From an uncultured Actinomycetes bacterium (GTDB taxonomy: Bacteria; Actinomycetota; Actinomycetes; Nanopelagicales; Nanopelagicaceae): a stretch of DNA of 64,000 nt. Positions 27,554 to 35,642 of this stretch are shown one piece after another. The notes under the pieces were generated by a model that saw nothing but the letters and a program-made list of their open reading frames with translations, searched no databases and was not told where the DNA came from. How positions within the stretch are numbered: position 1 is the stretch's first letter; each line of letters starts with the position of its first letter. A program made the translations under genes and the position numbers. The DNA lies in the NCBI GenBank assembly GCA_903822425.1, contig CAIJOY010000039.1, positions 1 to 64,000 on the forward strand, in the 5' to 3' direction.

Positions 27554-27559
27554 ACGATA
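27554..27559 (-). promoter_or_regulatory. -10 box, leaderless DnaX-C-like gene
   Basis: TATCGT on the minus strand ends 7 nt before GTG 27546. It is identical to the -10 of the zinc operon. Confidence 0.45.
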
Positions 27560-27591
27560 CCTGCAACACCGTGGAGTTGAGCGGCAGAACG

Positions 27592-28260
27592 CTAGTGTCG
27601 CGGAGCGCCGATCCATTTGAAGTACTGGCCAGTGATGAGTACTCGTAGATTCTGCTTACGATCGGGAATTACGCCCAGATGTTGTGCAATTCGCGCAACG
27701 ATTTGCTCAACTGATTTTTCACTGACAAATCTCGTACGCCCAATTTCCGAGTTACTCATTCCCAATGCAACCAAACGGAGAGTTTCAATTTGAATATCCG
27801 TTAAATCATGAAGTATCGAGATAAAGGAATTCTGATGCAGCAATGAATGATCATTCACCCATTCCATCGGTTGTTTCTCAGCTGCTGCGTTGATTGAATC
27901 AGGTATTGCATCACATATGACATCTAGATCACCGACAGATCGCTTCAAAACAATTTGAGTACCCAAAGGGATTTCTTTTTCAGTATGCCCTAGAAGTCGC
28001 AGATCAGGACATGCTGTTGTTAAAACAATTCCGAGAGTGGGAGAACTTTTTCGAAGGAGTTGAGCAAATGAAATTCCGCTATGAGAATTGAACTGAACAT
28101 CTATTACGACAACTTCTGGTTTAAGACTCGTGAAGAGTTTCTCAGAAACCATGTAATCACTTGCTTCGCCGACAACATTCACTCCGTGTAGTCGCATCGC
28201 AGCTGCTAAAGTGACTAATTCGAATGGATCATCGTTGATCAGTAAAACTCGAATAGTCAT
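27592..28260 (-). CDS. NarL/LuxR-type response regulator (orphan)
   Basis: A 222-residue two-domain regulator. The receiver domain has acidic pocket D10/D11, phospho-acceptor D54 (VVVIDVQFN) and a Lys after a beta strand (QIVLKRS). The C-terminal LuxR helix-turn-helix (about 160-215) has LTDIQIETLRLVALGMSNSE and SEKSVEQIVARI. No histidine kinase lies nearby. The start is ATG 28260 (MTIRVLLINDD); an ATG 12 codons upstream is rejected because TACGGT, 5 nt before 28260, gives a leaderless start. It is divergent from the sugar-acid island and could act on the inverted repeat in between, but this is a guess. Confidence 0.85.
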   Translation of the reverse strand: MTIRVLLINDDPFELVTLAAAMRLHGVNVVGEASDYMVSEKLFTSLKPEVVVIDVQFNSHSGISFAQLLRKSSPTLGIVLTTACPDLRLLGHTEKEIPLGTQIVLKRSVGDLDVICDAIPDSINAAAEKQPMEWVNDHSLLHQNSFISILHDLTDIQIETLRLVALGMSNSEIGRTRFVSEKSVEQIVARIAQHLGVIPDRKQNLRVLITGQYFKWIGAPRH

Positions 28261-28265
28261 AATGC

Positions 28266-28271
28266 ACCGTA
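28266..28271 (-). promoter_or_regulatory. -10 box, leaderless response regulator
   Basis: TACGGT on the minus strand ends 5 nt before ATG 28260. Confidence 0.4.
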
Positions 28272-28430
28272 GCGTAAACGTAAAACATATGCGCATTAAA
28301 AATAGGTTGCTGGGGTAATCCCTATGCGTTCAGATTCTTAATTATTTTTAAAATTATGTGCAATATTTTTCGACCAAGAGTTAAAAACTTTTTACAAGGA
28401 TTTTCTCTGAAGCTGTCGGTAGATCGATGA

Positions 28431-28448
28431 GACAACACTCTCGTTGTC
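28431..28448. promoter_or_regulatory. Inverted repeat, operator candidate
   Basis: GACAAC-6 nt-GTTGTC is a perfect 6-6-6 inverted repeat, about 85 bp upstream of the -10 of the first sugar-acid gene. The arrangement suits a dimeric repressor or activator (GntR-like size), but no regulator gene is in the island. The remaining 28272-28531 is AT-rich with nothing else I can name. Confidence 0.4.
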
Positions 28449-28531
28449 CTTCATTGCAAAGGTAACACTGAATTGCCCTCTCGCCTAGGTCAGGATTTGA
28501 GCGCAGTTTTCTCCTTATCTTCTCCCAGAGT

Positions 28532-28537
28532 TAGAAT
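28532..28537 (+). promoter_or_regulatory. -10 box, leaderless FAH-family gene
   Basis: TAGAAT ends 6 nt before ATG 28544, the head of the plus-strand catabolic operon. Confidence 0.5.
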
Positions 28538-28543
28538 CTCGCC

Positions 28544-29416
28544 ATGAGCAGATCTATAGCGGTAATCGCTTCCTCCAAAAGTTCACATCATGTAGTTGTC
28601 CATGATGCGGGTAAATACTTCGAAATCCCGGGAGTACTAACTCTCACTGATGCACTCCACATGCATGTCACCGAGCTAGAAGTTTTACTTGGTTCACACT
28701 TAGGTAGCCAAATCGATGGCCAACTAATGCCACCTGTTGCCGCTGAGACTGAAGTCTGGGGCGCTGGGGTCACATATTTACGATCACGTGATGCACGGAA
28801 AGAGGAAAGTGGAGTTCCGGATGTTTACCAGAGAGTCTATGAAGCAGATCGCCCTGAACTATTTTTCAAAGCCAATGCCCGACGTACGTTAGGACATGGA
28901 GCCAATATCGGGATTCGTGCTGACTCTCATGCCTCAGTGCCCGAGCCAGAAGTTGCAATTGTCATCAATCGATTTAAAGAAGTTATTGGGCTCAGCATTT
29001 GTAACGATGTCACGGCTCGAACAATTGAAGGTGAAAATCCGCTCTATCTTTCGCAAGCCAAAATTTATGTTGGGTCAACTGCACTAGGCCCCATGATCAC
29101 TCCCATCTGGAATATAAAGGAACTCTCTGCTGTGGCGATTTCTGCTCAGATTCAGCGAGGTGCCCACATGGCATGGCACGCCCAAACTTCTTTAGCGGCA
29201 CTCAATCGCACTTTTGAGGACTTAGTTAATTATTTATTTAGGTGTCAAAATTTCCCTGATGGAGTGATCTTGTCTACGGGCACAGGGATTGTCCCTCCTT
29301 TAGATATTTCTCTGGAAGCCGGGGATGTGGTTTCGATTACGGTGGATCAAGTGGGTACGCTCTCCAACACCGTTAAGGTCATCCCGTTGGATATTCACGA
29401 GCGCACTCTGGGTTAA
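28544..29416 (+). CDS. Fumarylacetoacetate hydrolase-family protein, candidate 2-keto-3-deoxy-pentonate dehydratase
   Basis: A 290-residue FAH-fold protein with metal ligands E134, E136 (SVPEPEVAIVI) and D155 (SICNDVTART). FAH-family enzymes act on 2-keto acids; one branch, XylX, dehydrates 2-keto-3-deoxy-D-xylonate to 2-oxoglutarate semialdehyde in the Weimberg pathway. The full-length fold with long N-terminal part and the IlvD/Edd dehydratase two genes downstream favour that role. Hydrolysis of another acylpyruvate remains possible. First gene of a plus-strand operon running to 34283. Confidence 0.75.
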   Translation: MSRSIAVIASSKSSHHVVVHDAGKYFEIPGVLTLTDALHMHVTELEVLLGSHLGSQIDGQLMPPVAAETEVWGAGVTYLRSRDARKEESGVPDVYQRVYEADRPELFFKANARRTLGHGANIGIRADSHASVPEPEVAIVINRFKEVIGLSICNDVTARTIEGENPLYLSQAKIYVGSTALGPMITPIWNIKELSAVAISAQIQRGAHMAWHAQTSLAALNRTFEDLVNYLFRCQNFPDGVILSTGTGIVPPLDISLEAGDVVSITVDQVGTLSNTVKVIPLDIHERTLG

Positions 29417-29426
29417 GGGGAAAGAA

Positions 29427-30332
29427 ATGGCGAAAGTTGTCTGGACGCAATGGGATGACATCCATGTTCCGCAGGGTGTGACCAAACTTTCTCCGATCAA
29501 TACCCCTCTAGAAAGTGCCGATTTATCGGAAATAAATTTTTATGTTCCTCCTTATATGGGATCACGTCCAGCTTTGGAACGTACTAAAGCCATGGGCCAT
29601 CTTGAAGTTCTGCAGATGCCTAACGCTGGTTATGACGATGCACTCGAATTTTTGCGCCCCGGAATGACGTTATGTAATGGCCGTGGAATACACGATGCAT
29701 CCACGGCAGAGCTTGCGGTGGGTCTCACGATTGCCTCACTTCGCGGATTTCCGGATTTCGTACGCTCGCAAGAAAAGGGTGAATGGAAACATGGTCGCTA
29801 CCAATCCATCAACGATAAGCGCATAGGAATTGTTGGTTTCGGATCTATCGGGCAAACCATTGCACGCAATCTCTCTGGTTTTGATGTGGAAGTTATTGGC
29901 TTCTCAAAGTCTGGCCGTGATGGTTCACGAACGATGTCAGAATTTGACACCTTGCTGCCTTCACTTGATGTCGTCATCTTAATATTGCCTCTTAATGATG
30001 AAAGTCGTCGATTCTTTGATGCCCAGCGCCTTGCGAAGATGAAAGATGGCGCGTTATTAGTAAATGTTGCCCGTGGAGCGATCATTGATACTGATGCATT
30101 GATCAAAGAATTGAACTCAGGCCGCATCACAGCTGCCTTAGATGTAACAGATCCAGAACCACTTCCTGCCGGTCATGCTCTATGGAGCGCTAAAGGAGTC
30201 TTGATCGCGCCACATGTGGGGGGCAATACCTCAGCTTTTGAACCACGCGCTCGCAAACTAGTTGAATCCCAACTCAAGCGCTGGGCAGCTGGCGAAAAAC
30301 TAGAAAATATAATTGTTGATGGTTCTCACTAA
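29427..30332 (+). CDS. D-isomer-specific 2-hydroxyacid dehydrogenase
   Basis: A 301-residue NAD(P)-dependent dehydrogenase. It has the Rossmann motif GFGSIG at 137-142 and the catalytic triad R216 (NVARGAIID), E244 (TDPEPLP) and H263 (APHVGG). Likely substrates are glyoxylate/hydroxypyruvate-like 2-oxo acids; in this context it may reduce a by-product 2-oxo acid of sugar-acid breakdown. ATG 29427 has AAGGGG upstream. It lies 10 nt after the FAH gene. Confidence 0.85.
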   Translation: MAKVVWTQWDDIHVPQGVTKLSPINTPLESADLSEINFYVPPYMGSRPALERTKAMGHLEVLQMPNAGYDDALEFLRPGMTLCNGRGIHDASTAELAVGLTIASLRGFPDFVRSQEKGEWKHGRYQSINDKRIGIVGFGSIGQTIARNLSGFDVEVIGFSKSGRDGSRTMSEFDTLLPSLDVVILILPLNDESRRFFDAQRLAKMKDGALLVNVARGAIIDTDALIKELNSGRITAALDVTDPEPLPAGHALWSAKGVLIAPHVGGNTSAFEPRARKLVESQLKRWAAGEKLENIIVDGSH

Positions 30333-30365
30333 TTATTTCTACCCTTGATAGATAGGATGACCGAT

Positions 30366-32099
30366 ATGAGCGAAGATAAAGGCAAAGGCAAGCGTCGTAG
30401 TTCCGAATGGTTTGCAGGAACTGGCAAGAATGGATTCATCCATCGTTCCTGGATGCGCAACCAAGGCTTCGCTCCCGATCTCTTTGATGGACGTCCCGTA
30501 ATTGGCATTGGTTCTACTTGGTCTGAATTCACTCCCTGCAATGCGCACCTCAATAAAGTTGCCGAATCAGTCAAGCGCGGGGTATGGGAAGCAGGGGGAT
30601 TTCCACTTGAATTTCCTGCAATGTCATTGGGCGAACCAGTTATGCGTCCAACAACGATGCTTTACCGAAACTTACTTGCCATGGAAATTGAAGAACTTAT
30701 CCGTGCAAATCCCATGGATGGCGTGATCCTGCTTGCTGGGTGCGATAAAACAACGCCAGGAATGTTGATGGGTGCAGCAAGTGTTGACTTACCAACGTTG
30801 ATGATGACTGGCGGGCCAATGCTTAATGGAAAATTCCGTGGCAAAGATATTGGCTCAGGTACCGATGTGTGGAAATTTGCCGATGAAGTTCGTGCCGGCA
30901 TCATGAGCGAAGAAGAATTTACAGAAGCTGAAACTTGTATGGCTCGAAGTGCCGGACATTGCATGACTATGGGAACAGCATCAACAATGGCTTCGGTAAC
31001 TGAAGCACTTGGTATGCAATTGCCAGGTAGCGCTGCAATTCCTGCGGTGGATTCACGACGTTACGCTCTGGCTCAAATCGCTGGCCGTCGTATAGTTGAA
31101 ATGGTGAAGGAAGATCTCAAGATCTCCAAAATCCTCACACGCCAAGCATTTGAAAACGCAATCAAAGTTAACGCAGCTGTCGGTGGCTCTACGAACGCTG
31201 TCGTTCACTTGTTGGCCCTTGCTGGTCGAGTCGGCGTGGATTTGAAGTTGGCTGACTTTGATTCTTTGGCTCGCGAAGTCCCAGTAGTTGTTAACTTGAT
31301 GCCATCGGGTAAATACCTCATGGAAGATTTCTTTTACGCAGGTGGTATTCCAGTAGTAATGGCTGAATTGGGAAATATGATCCACCGCAATCACGTGACC
31401 GTTACTGGAAAAACGGTTGCAGAAAATATCGATAAAGCTAAAAACTGGAATGAAGAAGTTATTACCCCAATGAGCAATCCATTCCAAGGCGCAGGTGCCG
31501 GAACCGTTGTTCTCACTGGCTCTCTCGCACCAGATGGTGCTGTGTTGAAGATTTCTGCGGCATCACCACACTTGCTCAAAGCCCGCGGAAAAGCGCGCGT
31601 ATTTAGCAATATCGAAGATTACAACGTCGCTGCAGATGATATGAACATGGATATTGAGGAAGGTGACATTATCGTTTTGCAAAACTCTGGGCCAAAAGGT
31701 TATCCAGGATTTCCAGAAGTAGGAAATGTTTCCATGCCACGTAAATTAATGGCGCAGGGTATTTTTGACATGATCAGAATTTCTGATGCACGTATGAGCG
31801 GCACTGCATACGGAACTGTTGTTCTTCATGTCACTCCAGAGGCTGCAGTTGGTGGACCGTTAGCATTCGTCGAAACCGGAGATGAGATCGAACTTGATGT
31901 AGAAAACCGTCGTCTGGATCTTCTAGTCTCACCTGAAGTACTGGCTCAACGCCGAGCAAAGTGGAGCGCTCCTAAAACCGGACCATCGCGCGGCTGGGGC
32001 AAACTTTATGTAGATCACGTTATGCAAGCAAACGTTGGAGCAGATCTTGATTTTCTTGTTGGTGGATCTGGCAGCGAAGTTGGCCGGCACTCACATTAA
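30366..32099 (+). CDS. IlvD/Edd-family sugar-acid dehydratase
   Basis: A 577-residue iron-sulfur dehydratase. The three cluster cysteines are C58 (FTPCNAH), C126 (LAGCDKTTPG) and C199 (SAGHCMTMGTAS), the pattern of [2Fe-2S] sugar-acid dehydratases and of DHAD. Context (FAH gene, lactonase, uronate genes) and sequence features such as the long N-terminus favour a pentonate or hexonate dehydratase (arabinonate, xylonate, or possibly mannonate/galactonate) over dihydroxyacid dehydratase. I start at ATG 30366 with AGGA 8 nt upstream; TTG 30345 and ATG 30357 are alternatives. Its stop overlaps the next start (TAATG). Confidence 0.85.
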   Translation: MSEDKGKGKRRSSEWFAGTGKNGFIHRSWMRNQGFAPDLFDGRPVIGIGSTWSEFTPCNAHLNKVAESVKRGVWEAGGFPLEFPAMSLGEPVMRPTTMLYRNLLAMEIEELIRANPMDGVILLAGCDKTTPGMLMGAASVDLPTLMMTGGPMLNGKFRGKDIGSGTDVWKFADEVRAGIMSEEEFTEAETCMARSAGHCMTMGTASTMASVTEALGMQLPGSAAIPAVDSRRYALAQIAGRRIVEMVKEDLKISKILTRQAFENAIKVNAAVGGSTNAVVHLLALAGRVGVDLKLADFDSLAREVPVVVNLMPSGKYLMEDFFYAGGIPVVMAELGNMIHRNHVTVTGKTVAENIDKAKNWNEEVITPMSNPFQGAGAGTVVLTGSLAPDGAVLKISAASPHLLKARGKARVFSNIEDYNVAADDMNMDIEEGDIIVLQNSGPKGYPGFPEVGNVSMPRKLMAQGIFDMIRISDARMSGTAYGTVVLHVTPEAAVGGPLAFVETGDEIELDVENRRLDLLVSPEVLAQRRAKWSAPKTGPSRGWGKLYVDHVMQANVGADLDFLVGGSGSEVGRHSH

Positions 32100-32374
32100 T
32101 GAGAGAAATACTTTTCTTAAACTCGCTTGATAACATTGCAGTGTGTTTAGGTGATATTGAGTCAGGGCGTGTAATTTCACAAGATGGGCGTTCAGTGACG
32201 GCCATTGAAAATATTCCACGTGGACATAAGATTTCAACCCGCGATATTGCCAAGGGTGAAGGAATTATTAAATATGGCGAACGCATGGGACACGCCACTC
32301 AAGACATCGCGTGCGGTGCACATGTTCACGTTCATAACGTGTTAGGTGATCGCTTATCAACGGAGAGCTCATGA
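32099..32374 (+). CDS. UxaA-family SAF-domain subunit (altronate dehydratase small subunit)
   Basis: A 91-residue SAF domain as found at the N-terminus of altronate dehydratase UxaA and galactarate dehydratase, here free-standing. The family segments are DNIAVCLGDIESGRVI, IPRGHKIS and IIKYGERMGHATQDIACGAHVHVHN. In two-subunit relatives (UxaA1/UxaA2, sulfolactate lyase SuyA/SuyB) this is the small subunit. It overlaps both neighbours by 1-4 bp, so the three UxaA-type genes are translated together. Confidence 0.85.
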   Translation: MREILFLNSLDNIAVCLGDIESGRVISQDGRSVTAIENIPRGHKISTRDIAKGEGIIKYGERMGHATQDIACGAHVHVHNVLGDRLSTESS

Positions 32375-33126
32375 ACGAGGGTGTGCGTAGCTATCAATTG
32401 ATTTTGCCATCGGTTGTTTGCTCCACGCACCTATCGCGGCGCATTGCTCAAGAGGTAGGGGCGATCACCTTCGCCCACCAGCATGGCTGCGGCATTATCG
32501 GATTGGATGTTGCCGGTATTGATAATTTCTTCATCGATTTAGCAACCCATCCCAATGTTTCATCAGTCTTAATTGTCGGACTGGGCTGTGAGACTATTCA
32601 GAGCAATGAACTTGGCGGGAAAATCTCAAGCTTGAATCCTTCTTCAAAATATATTGTTATTCAAGAAAGTGGCGGAGTTGAGGGTGCAGTAGAAAAAGGG
32701 ATCACTGAAGCACGTTCTTTAAAAAGTAGATTTCAAGGTCCGCATCTACCCACCGATTCATTCATTGTGGGGATTGATTCAGCGTCCAATCACGAGGGCT
32801 TGATTTTGTTCTTAGAAAACTTAGGCATCAAGTGTGTGCAATCGCCTAAGGGTTTTTCAGAATTGATGTCGCTCAAAGCTCAGATCATTCTCTCTTTTCC
32901 CACGCCAAGCCAGCCACCATCAGGATTCCCGTTGATCCCAGTACTCAACGTTGCTGGTTCTGGGGTACTGCATCAAGCACTCTCGCACGAATTCGATCTG
33001 CACAATAGTGCGGCGTATCAAGAGATTGCAGATGCAATTGTTGCTGTTGCAGCTGGTTCTAAAACAATCAGTGAAAGCAATAATTCTGGTGAGATCATCG
33101 CCCCTAGGCTAGTTAGGAGCGTCTAA
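32371..33126 (+). CDS. UxaA-family subunit, first half intact and second half degenerate
   Basis: A 251-residue protein like the large domain of UxaA but short. The first half keeps the conserved motifs HQHGCG (36-41), ATHPNVSSVLIVGLGCE (59-74 region) and VQESGG-like IQESGGVEGAVEKG. The second half lacks the CGGSD-x-x-SG-x-x-ANP block; VGIDSASNHEG (133-143) stands in its place. The C-terminus still aligns to the end of UxaA (VLNVAGSG...EIADAIVAVAAG). It lacks the G-Y-x-R-x-D-G start. Probably a partner subunit of the next gene rather than an independent enzyme (inference). Confidence 0.7.
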   Translation: MNEGVRSYQLILPSVVCSTHLSRRIAQEVGAITFAHQHGCGIIGLDVAGIDNFFIDLATHPNVSSVLIVGLGCETIQSNELGGKISSLNPSSKYIVIQESGGVEGAVEKGITEARSLKSRFQGPHLPTDSFIVGIDSASNHEGLILFLENLGIKCVQSPKGFSELMSLKAQIILSFPTPSQPPSGFPLIPVLNVAGSGVLHQALSHEFDLHNSAAYQEIADAIVAVAAGSKTISESNNSGEIIAPRLVRSV

Positions 33127-34283
33127 TGAGCGCTCTTACAGGATTTAAGCGCAGTGATGGGCGCTGGGGATTTAGAAACCACGTTTTAGTTCTACCTCTA
33201 CATCAAGTGCTCAGCAATACAGCACGAGAAGTGGAAGGCCTCGTAGACGGCGCAGTAGCAGTAAGTCATGATTGGTCTGGCGAAGTTGATTCTGACTTTG
33301 AACGCATTGCCAAAGTTCTTGCGGGCATCGCTAATAACCCAAATAATTTTGCAACAATTTTTCTGACAGTGGGAACTCCGATCGAAACTGAAATTATCAC
33401 TCGTTCACGTTCCTTGGGAGCTACAGAACTGCACGTTCTCTCCCTGAGCGAGTTAGGTTCGATGACGGCCCTACTAGCGCATGCAACTAATCTGGCAACG
33501 CAATTAACGCAAAAAGCCACAGCGGTAGTGCGGGTCGATGCTCCTATGAGTGCAATTGTTCTGGGCCTTGAATGTGGTGGTTCTGATGCGTACTCGGGTA
33601 TCACAGCCAACCCCGCACTCGGTCTTGCAAGTGATCGACTTGTTGCCCAAGGAGCGACTTCAATATTGGCCGAGACGATGGAAATTTTAGGGTCGGAACA
33701 TTTACTTGCCGCGCGAGCAATCACTCCTGAAGTAGGTAAACAAATTATTGATGTCGTTGCTCGCTATGAACGTTCAATCTCCTATGAGGGTATCGATATT
33801 CGTGGCGCACAACCTTCTCGCGGAAATATCGAAGGTGGTCTTTCCACTCTTGAGGAGAAATCTCTCGGAGCTGCCAAAAAAGCCGGAAGCGCCCAATTCA
33901 CTGGAGTTTTAGAATACGCAGATACGCCACCAACCCCGGGACTTTATTTTATGGATACACCGGGACATGACATTGAGCAGTTAACGGCTTTTGCTGGGGC
34001 CGGTGTGAACATCACTGTATTCACAACTGGCCGTGGCACTCCAACAGGTTCTGCAGTGATGCCAACAATTAAGGTGGCAACCAATTCTGAAATGGGCCTA
34101 GTACTGACTGACCTCATAGATCTCAATGCTGGGACAATTTCTGATGGAGTCCAGACTCTGGATGAAGTTGGAGATTTGATTTATCAGGAAATTCTTGATG
34201 TAGCAAACGGCAAACTTGCAAAAGCTGAAATCAATGGGCAGCACGAATTTAACTTATCGCGTTTATACGGCTCCACCCTCTAA
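33126..34283 (+). CDS. UxaA-family large subunit, second half intact and first half degenerate
   Basis: A 385-residue UxaA/GarD-type large subunit. It opens with GFKRSDGRWGFRNHVLVLP as in the family. Where the H-x-x-GCG motif is expected it has HDWSGE (48-53), and GLGCE is replaced by TVGTPIE. The second half is fully conserved: GLECGGSDAYSGITANPALG from 147, ILAETMEILGSEHLL, and the C-terminal FTTGRGTPTGSAVMPTIKVATN. With the preceding two genes it would form altronate dehydratase, giving 2-keto-3-deoxygluconate. SuyB-like sulfolactate lyase is a less likely alternative. It overlaps the convergent reductase by 21 bp. Confidence 0.75.
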   Translation: MSALTGFKRSDGRWGFRNHVLVLPLHQVLSNTAREVEGLVDGAVAVSHDWSGEVDSDFERIAKVLAGIANNPNNFATIFLTVGTPIETEIITRSRSLGATELHVLSLSELGSMTALLAHATNLATQLTQKATAVVRVDAPMSAIVLGLECGGSDAYSGITANPALGLASDRLVAQGATSILAETMEILGSEHLLAARAITPEVGKQIIDVVARYERSISYEGIDIRGAQPSRGNIEGGLSTLEEKSLGAAKKAGSAQFTGVLEYADTPPTPGLYFMDTPGHDIEQLTAFAGAGVNITVFTTGRGTPTGSAVMPTIKVATNSEMGLVLTDLIDLNAGTISDGVQTLDEVGDLIYQEILDVANGKLAKAEINGQHEFNLSRLYGSTL

Positions 34284-35642
34284 ATCCTGGATAGCTGCTT
34301 TTACATCCTTCTCTCTTAACTGCTTGAGCGAATGTGCGATCGTTGGGAAATGCTGTGCATCAACGGTGCTCGCAAATTGCGGCAAAGAAAGTGATTGCTT
34401 AACTGCTTCCAGTGGATCACTCAATTGCGCCAAGGGTAGGAGCGCACTGGCTAGAGGATCACTGACTTTGTCACTAGTTGCTAAGTAATGCAGCCACACT
34501 GCGATGGCAAAACAAATTCTTGTTGCTGGTAGATTCCTAGCCAATAAATCATTTGCAGCGCCAAATAATCTCTGAGGTAACTTCTGCGAGCCATCCATGG
34601 CAATTTGTTGGCTACGGTGCAACAAGGTCGGATTGCTCACACGTGTTCGCACAACGCCGGCATAGGCAATCGGATCAAGATCTGCTGGCGGAGTGAATGA
34701 GCGCCCCAACTCCAGCTCTTGCAATTTTAGGATGAAGGGCGCGATGACTGGATCCACAATTGCATCGGCAACGTATTCAATGCCAGCAAGCTGGGAGATA
34801 TAGGCCAAAGTTGAGTGGTTGCCATTGAACATCCGAATTTTTGCTAGCTCATAAGGAGCCACTTTCTCAACAAATCGCACACCTGCGCAAGAAAGTTCGG
34901 CTTCGAGGGGATCATTTTCAATGATCCATTCATTCCAAAATTCAGTTGTTATTAAAGATTTGTCTAGATATCCAAATTCTTCGGCAAATTTATCAATGGA
35001 TGCTTGCGTAATTGCAGGAACAATTCGATCAATCATTGAGTTAGGAAAGCGCACTTGCGTTTTAACCCAATCCACGAATCCAACTGGGGGTTCTGTAATC
35101 GCTTCTAATACAACTCTACGAGTGACTTCGCCATTACTCGGCAAGTTATCGCAAGAAATAACCGCAAGCCCAGGCAATCCAGCAGCGTATCGAGCGGCTA
35201 AGAGAGTTGCTATGCGATGAGGCAGATGAGATGCATCGCCATTTCGGTATGCCTTTTCACTTACCGTGAGCGTGATCAATCGCAGGTCAGGAGATTTTGC
35301 GATCTCTAGAAGGCGTGCCAAATCTCTTTCATAGAAAGCGGTTTCACGAATCGCACCAATGATCATTGGTTCAGAATGTGAACCATCTTGAGCATTTACT
35401 GTGTAGAAACCATCCTGAGCGGCTAGGGAATCTGCAACCGTGCTGGAGCGTTGCGACACTGAGCAAACTCCGTAATTCAGATTTCCAGAACGCAGGACGT
35501 TTTCAAAGAAAACTGCTTGGTGGGCTCTATGAAATGCGCCAAGACCCATATGCAGCACACCAATACGCACATCGCTCATCGCATAGTTAGGAGGATTAGC
35601 TTTGGGATTGTTAGCGAAATTGCTCTGGTTGAGTAGTTGCAT
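34263..35642 (-). CDS. Mannitol dehydrogenase-family hexuronate reductase (UxuB/UxaB-like)
   Basis: A 459-residue polyol-specific long-chain dehydrogenase. It has the N-terminal nucleotide region VLHMGLGAFHRAHQAVFFE and the family motif near the substrate site, IRMFNGNHSTLAYISQLAG. It reduces fructuronate to mannonate or tagaturonate to altronate in the isomerase pathway. A UxaA-type dehydratase is present while no UxuA is in the window, so the tagaturonate/altronate direction is at least as likely; the family alone cannot tell. It follows uxaC with a 1-bp overlap (TAATG or similar coupling). Confidence 0.8.
   Translation of the reverse strand: MQLLNQSNFANNPKANPPNYAMSDVRIGVLHMGLGAFHRAHQAVFFENVLRSGNLNYGVCSVSQRSSTVADSLAAQDGFYTVNAQDGSHSEPMIIGAIRETAFYERDLARLLEIAKSPDLRLITLTVSEKAYRNGDASHLPHRIATLLAARYAAGLPGLAVISCDNLPSNGEVTRRVVLEAITEPPVGFVDWVKTQVRFPNSMIDRIVPAITQASIDKFAEEFGYLDKSLITTEFWNEWIIENDPLEAELSCAGVRFVEKVAPYELAKIRMFNGNHSTLAYISQLAGIEYVADAIVDPVIAPFILKLQELELGRSFTPPADLDPIAYAGVVRTRVSNPTLLHRSQQIAMDGSQKLPQRLFGAANDLLARNLPATRICFAIAVWLHYLATSDKVSDPLASALLPLAQLSDPLEAVKQSLSLPQFASTVDAQHFPTIAHSLKQLREKDVKAAIQDLEGGAV

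Noticed and set aside
32099-34283. Frameshifted single uxaA gene as explanation of the three ORFs
   Set aside because: Each ORF has its own start overlapping the previous stop, and the two large proteins both cover the whole large domain; a frameshift would give complementary, not duplicated, parts.
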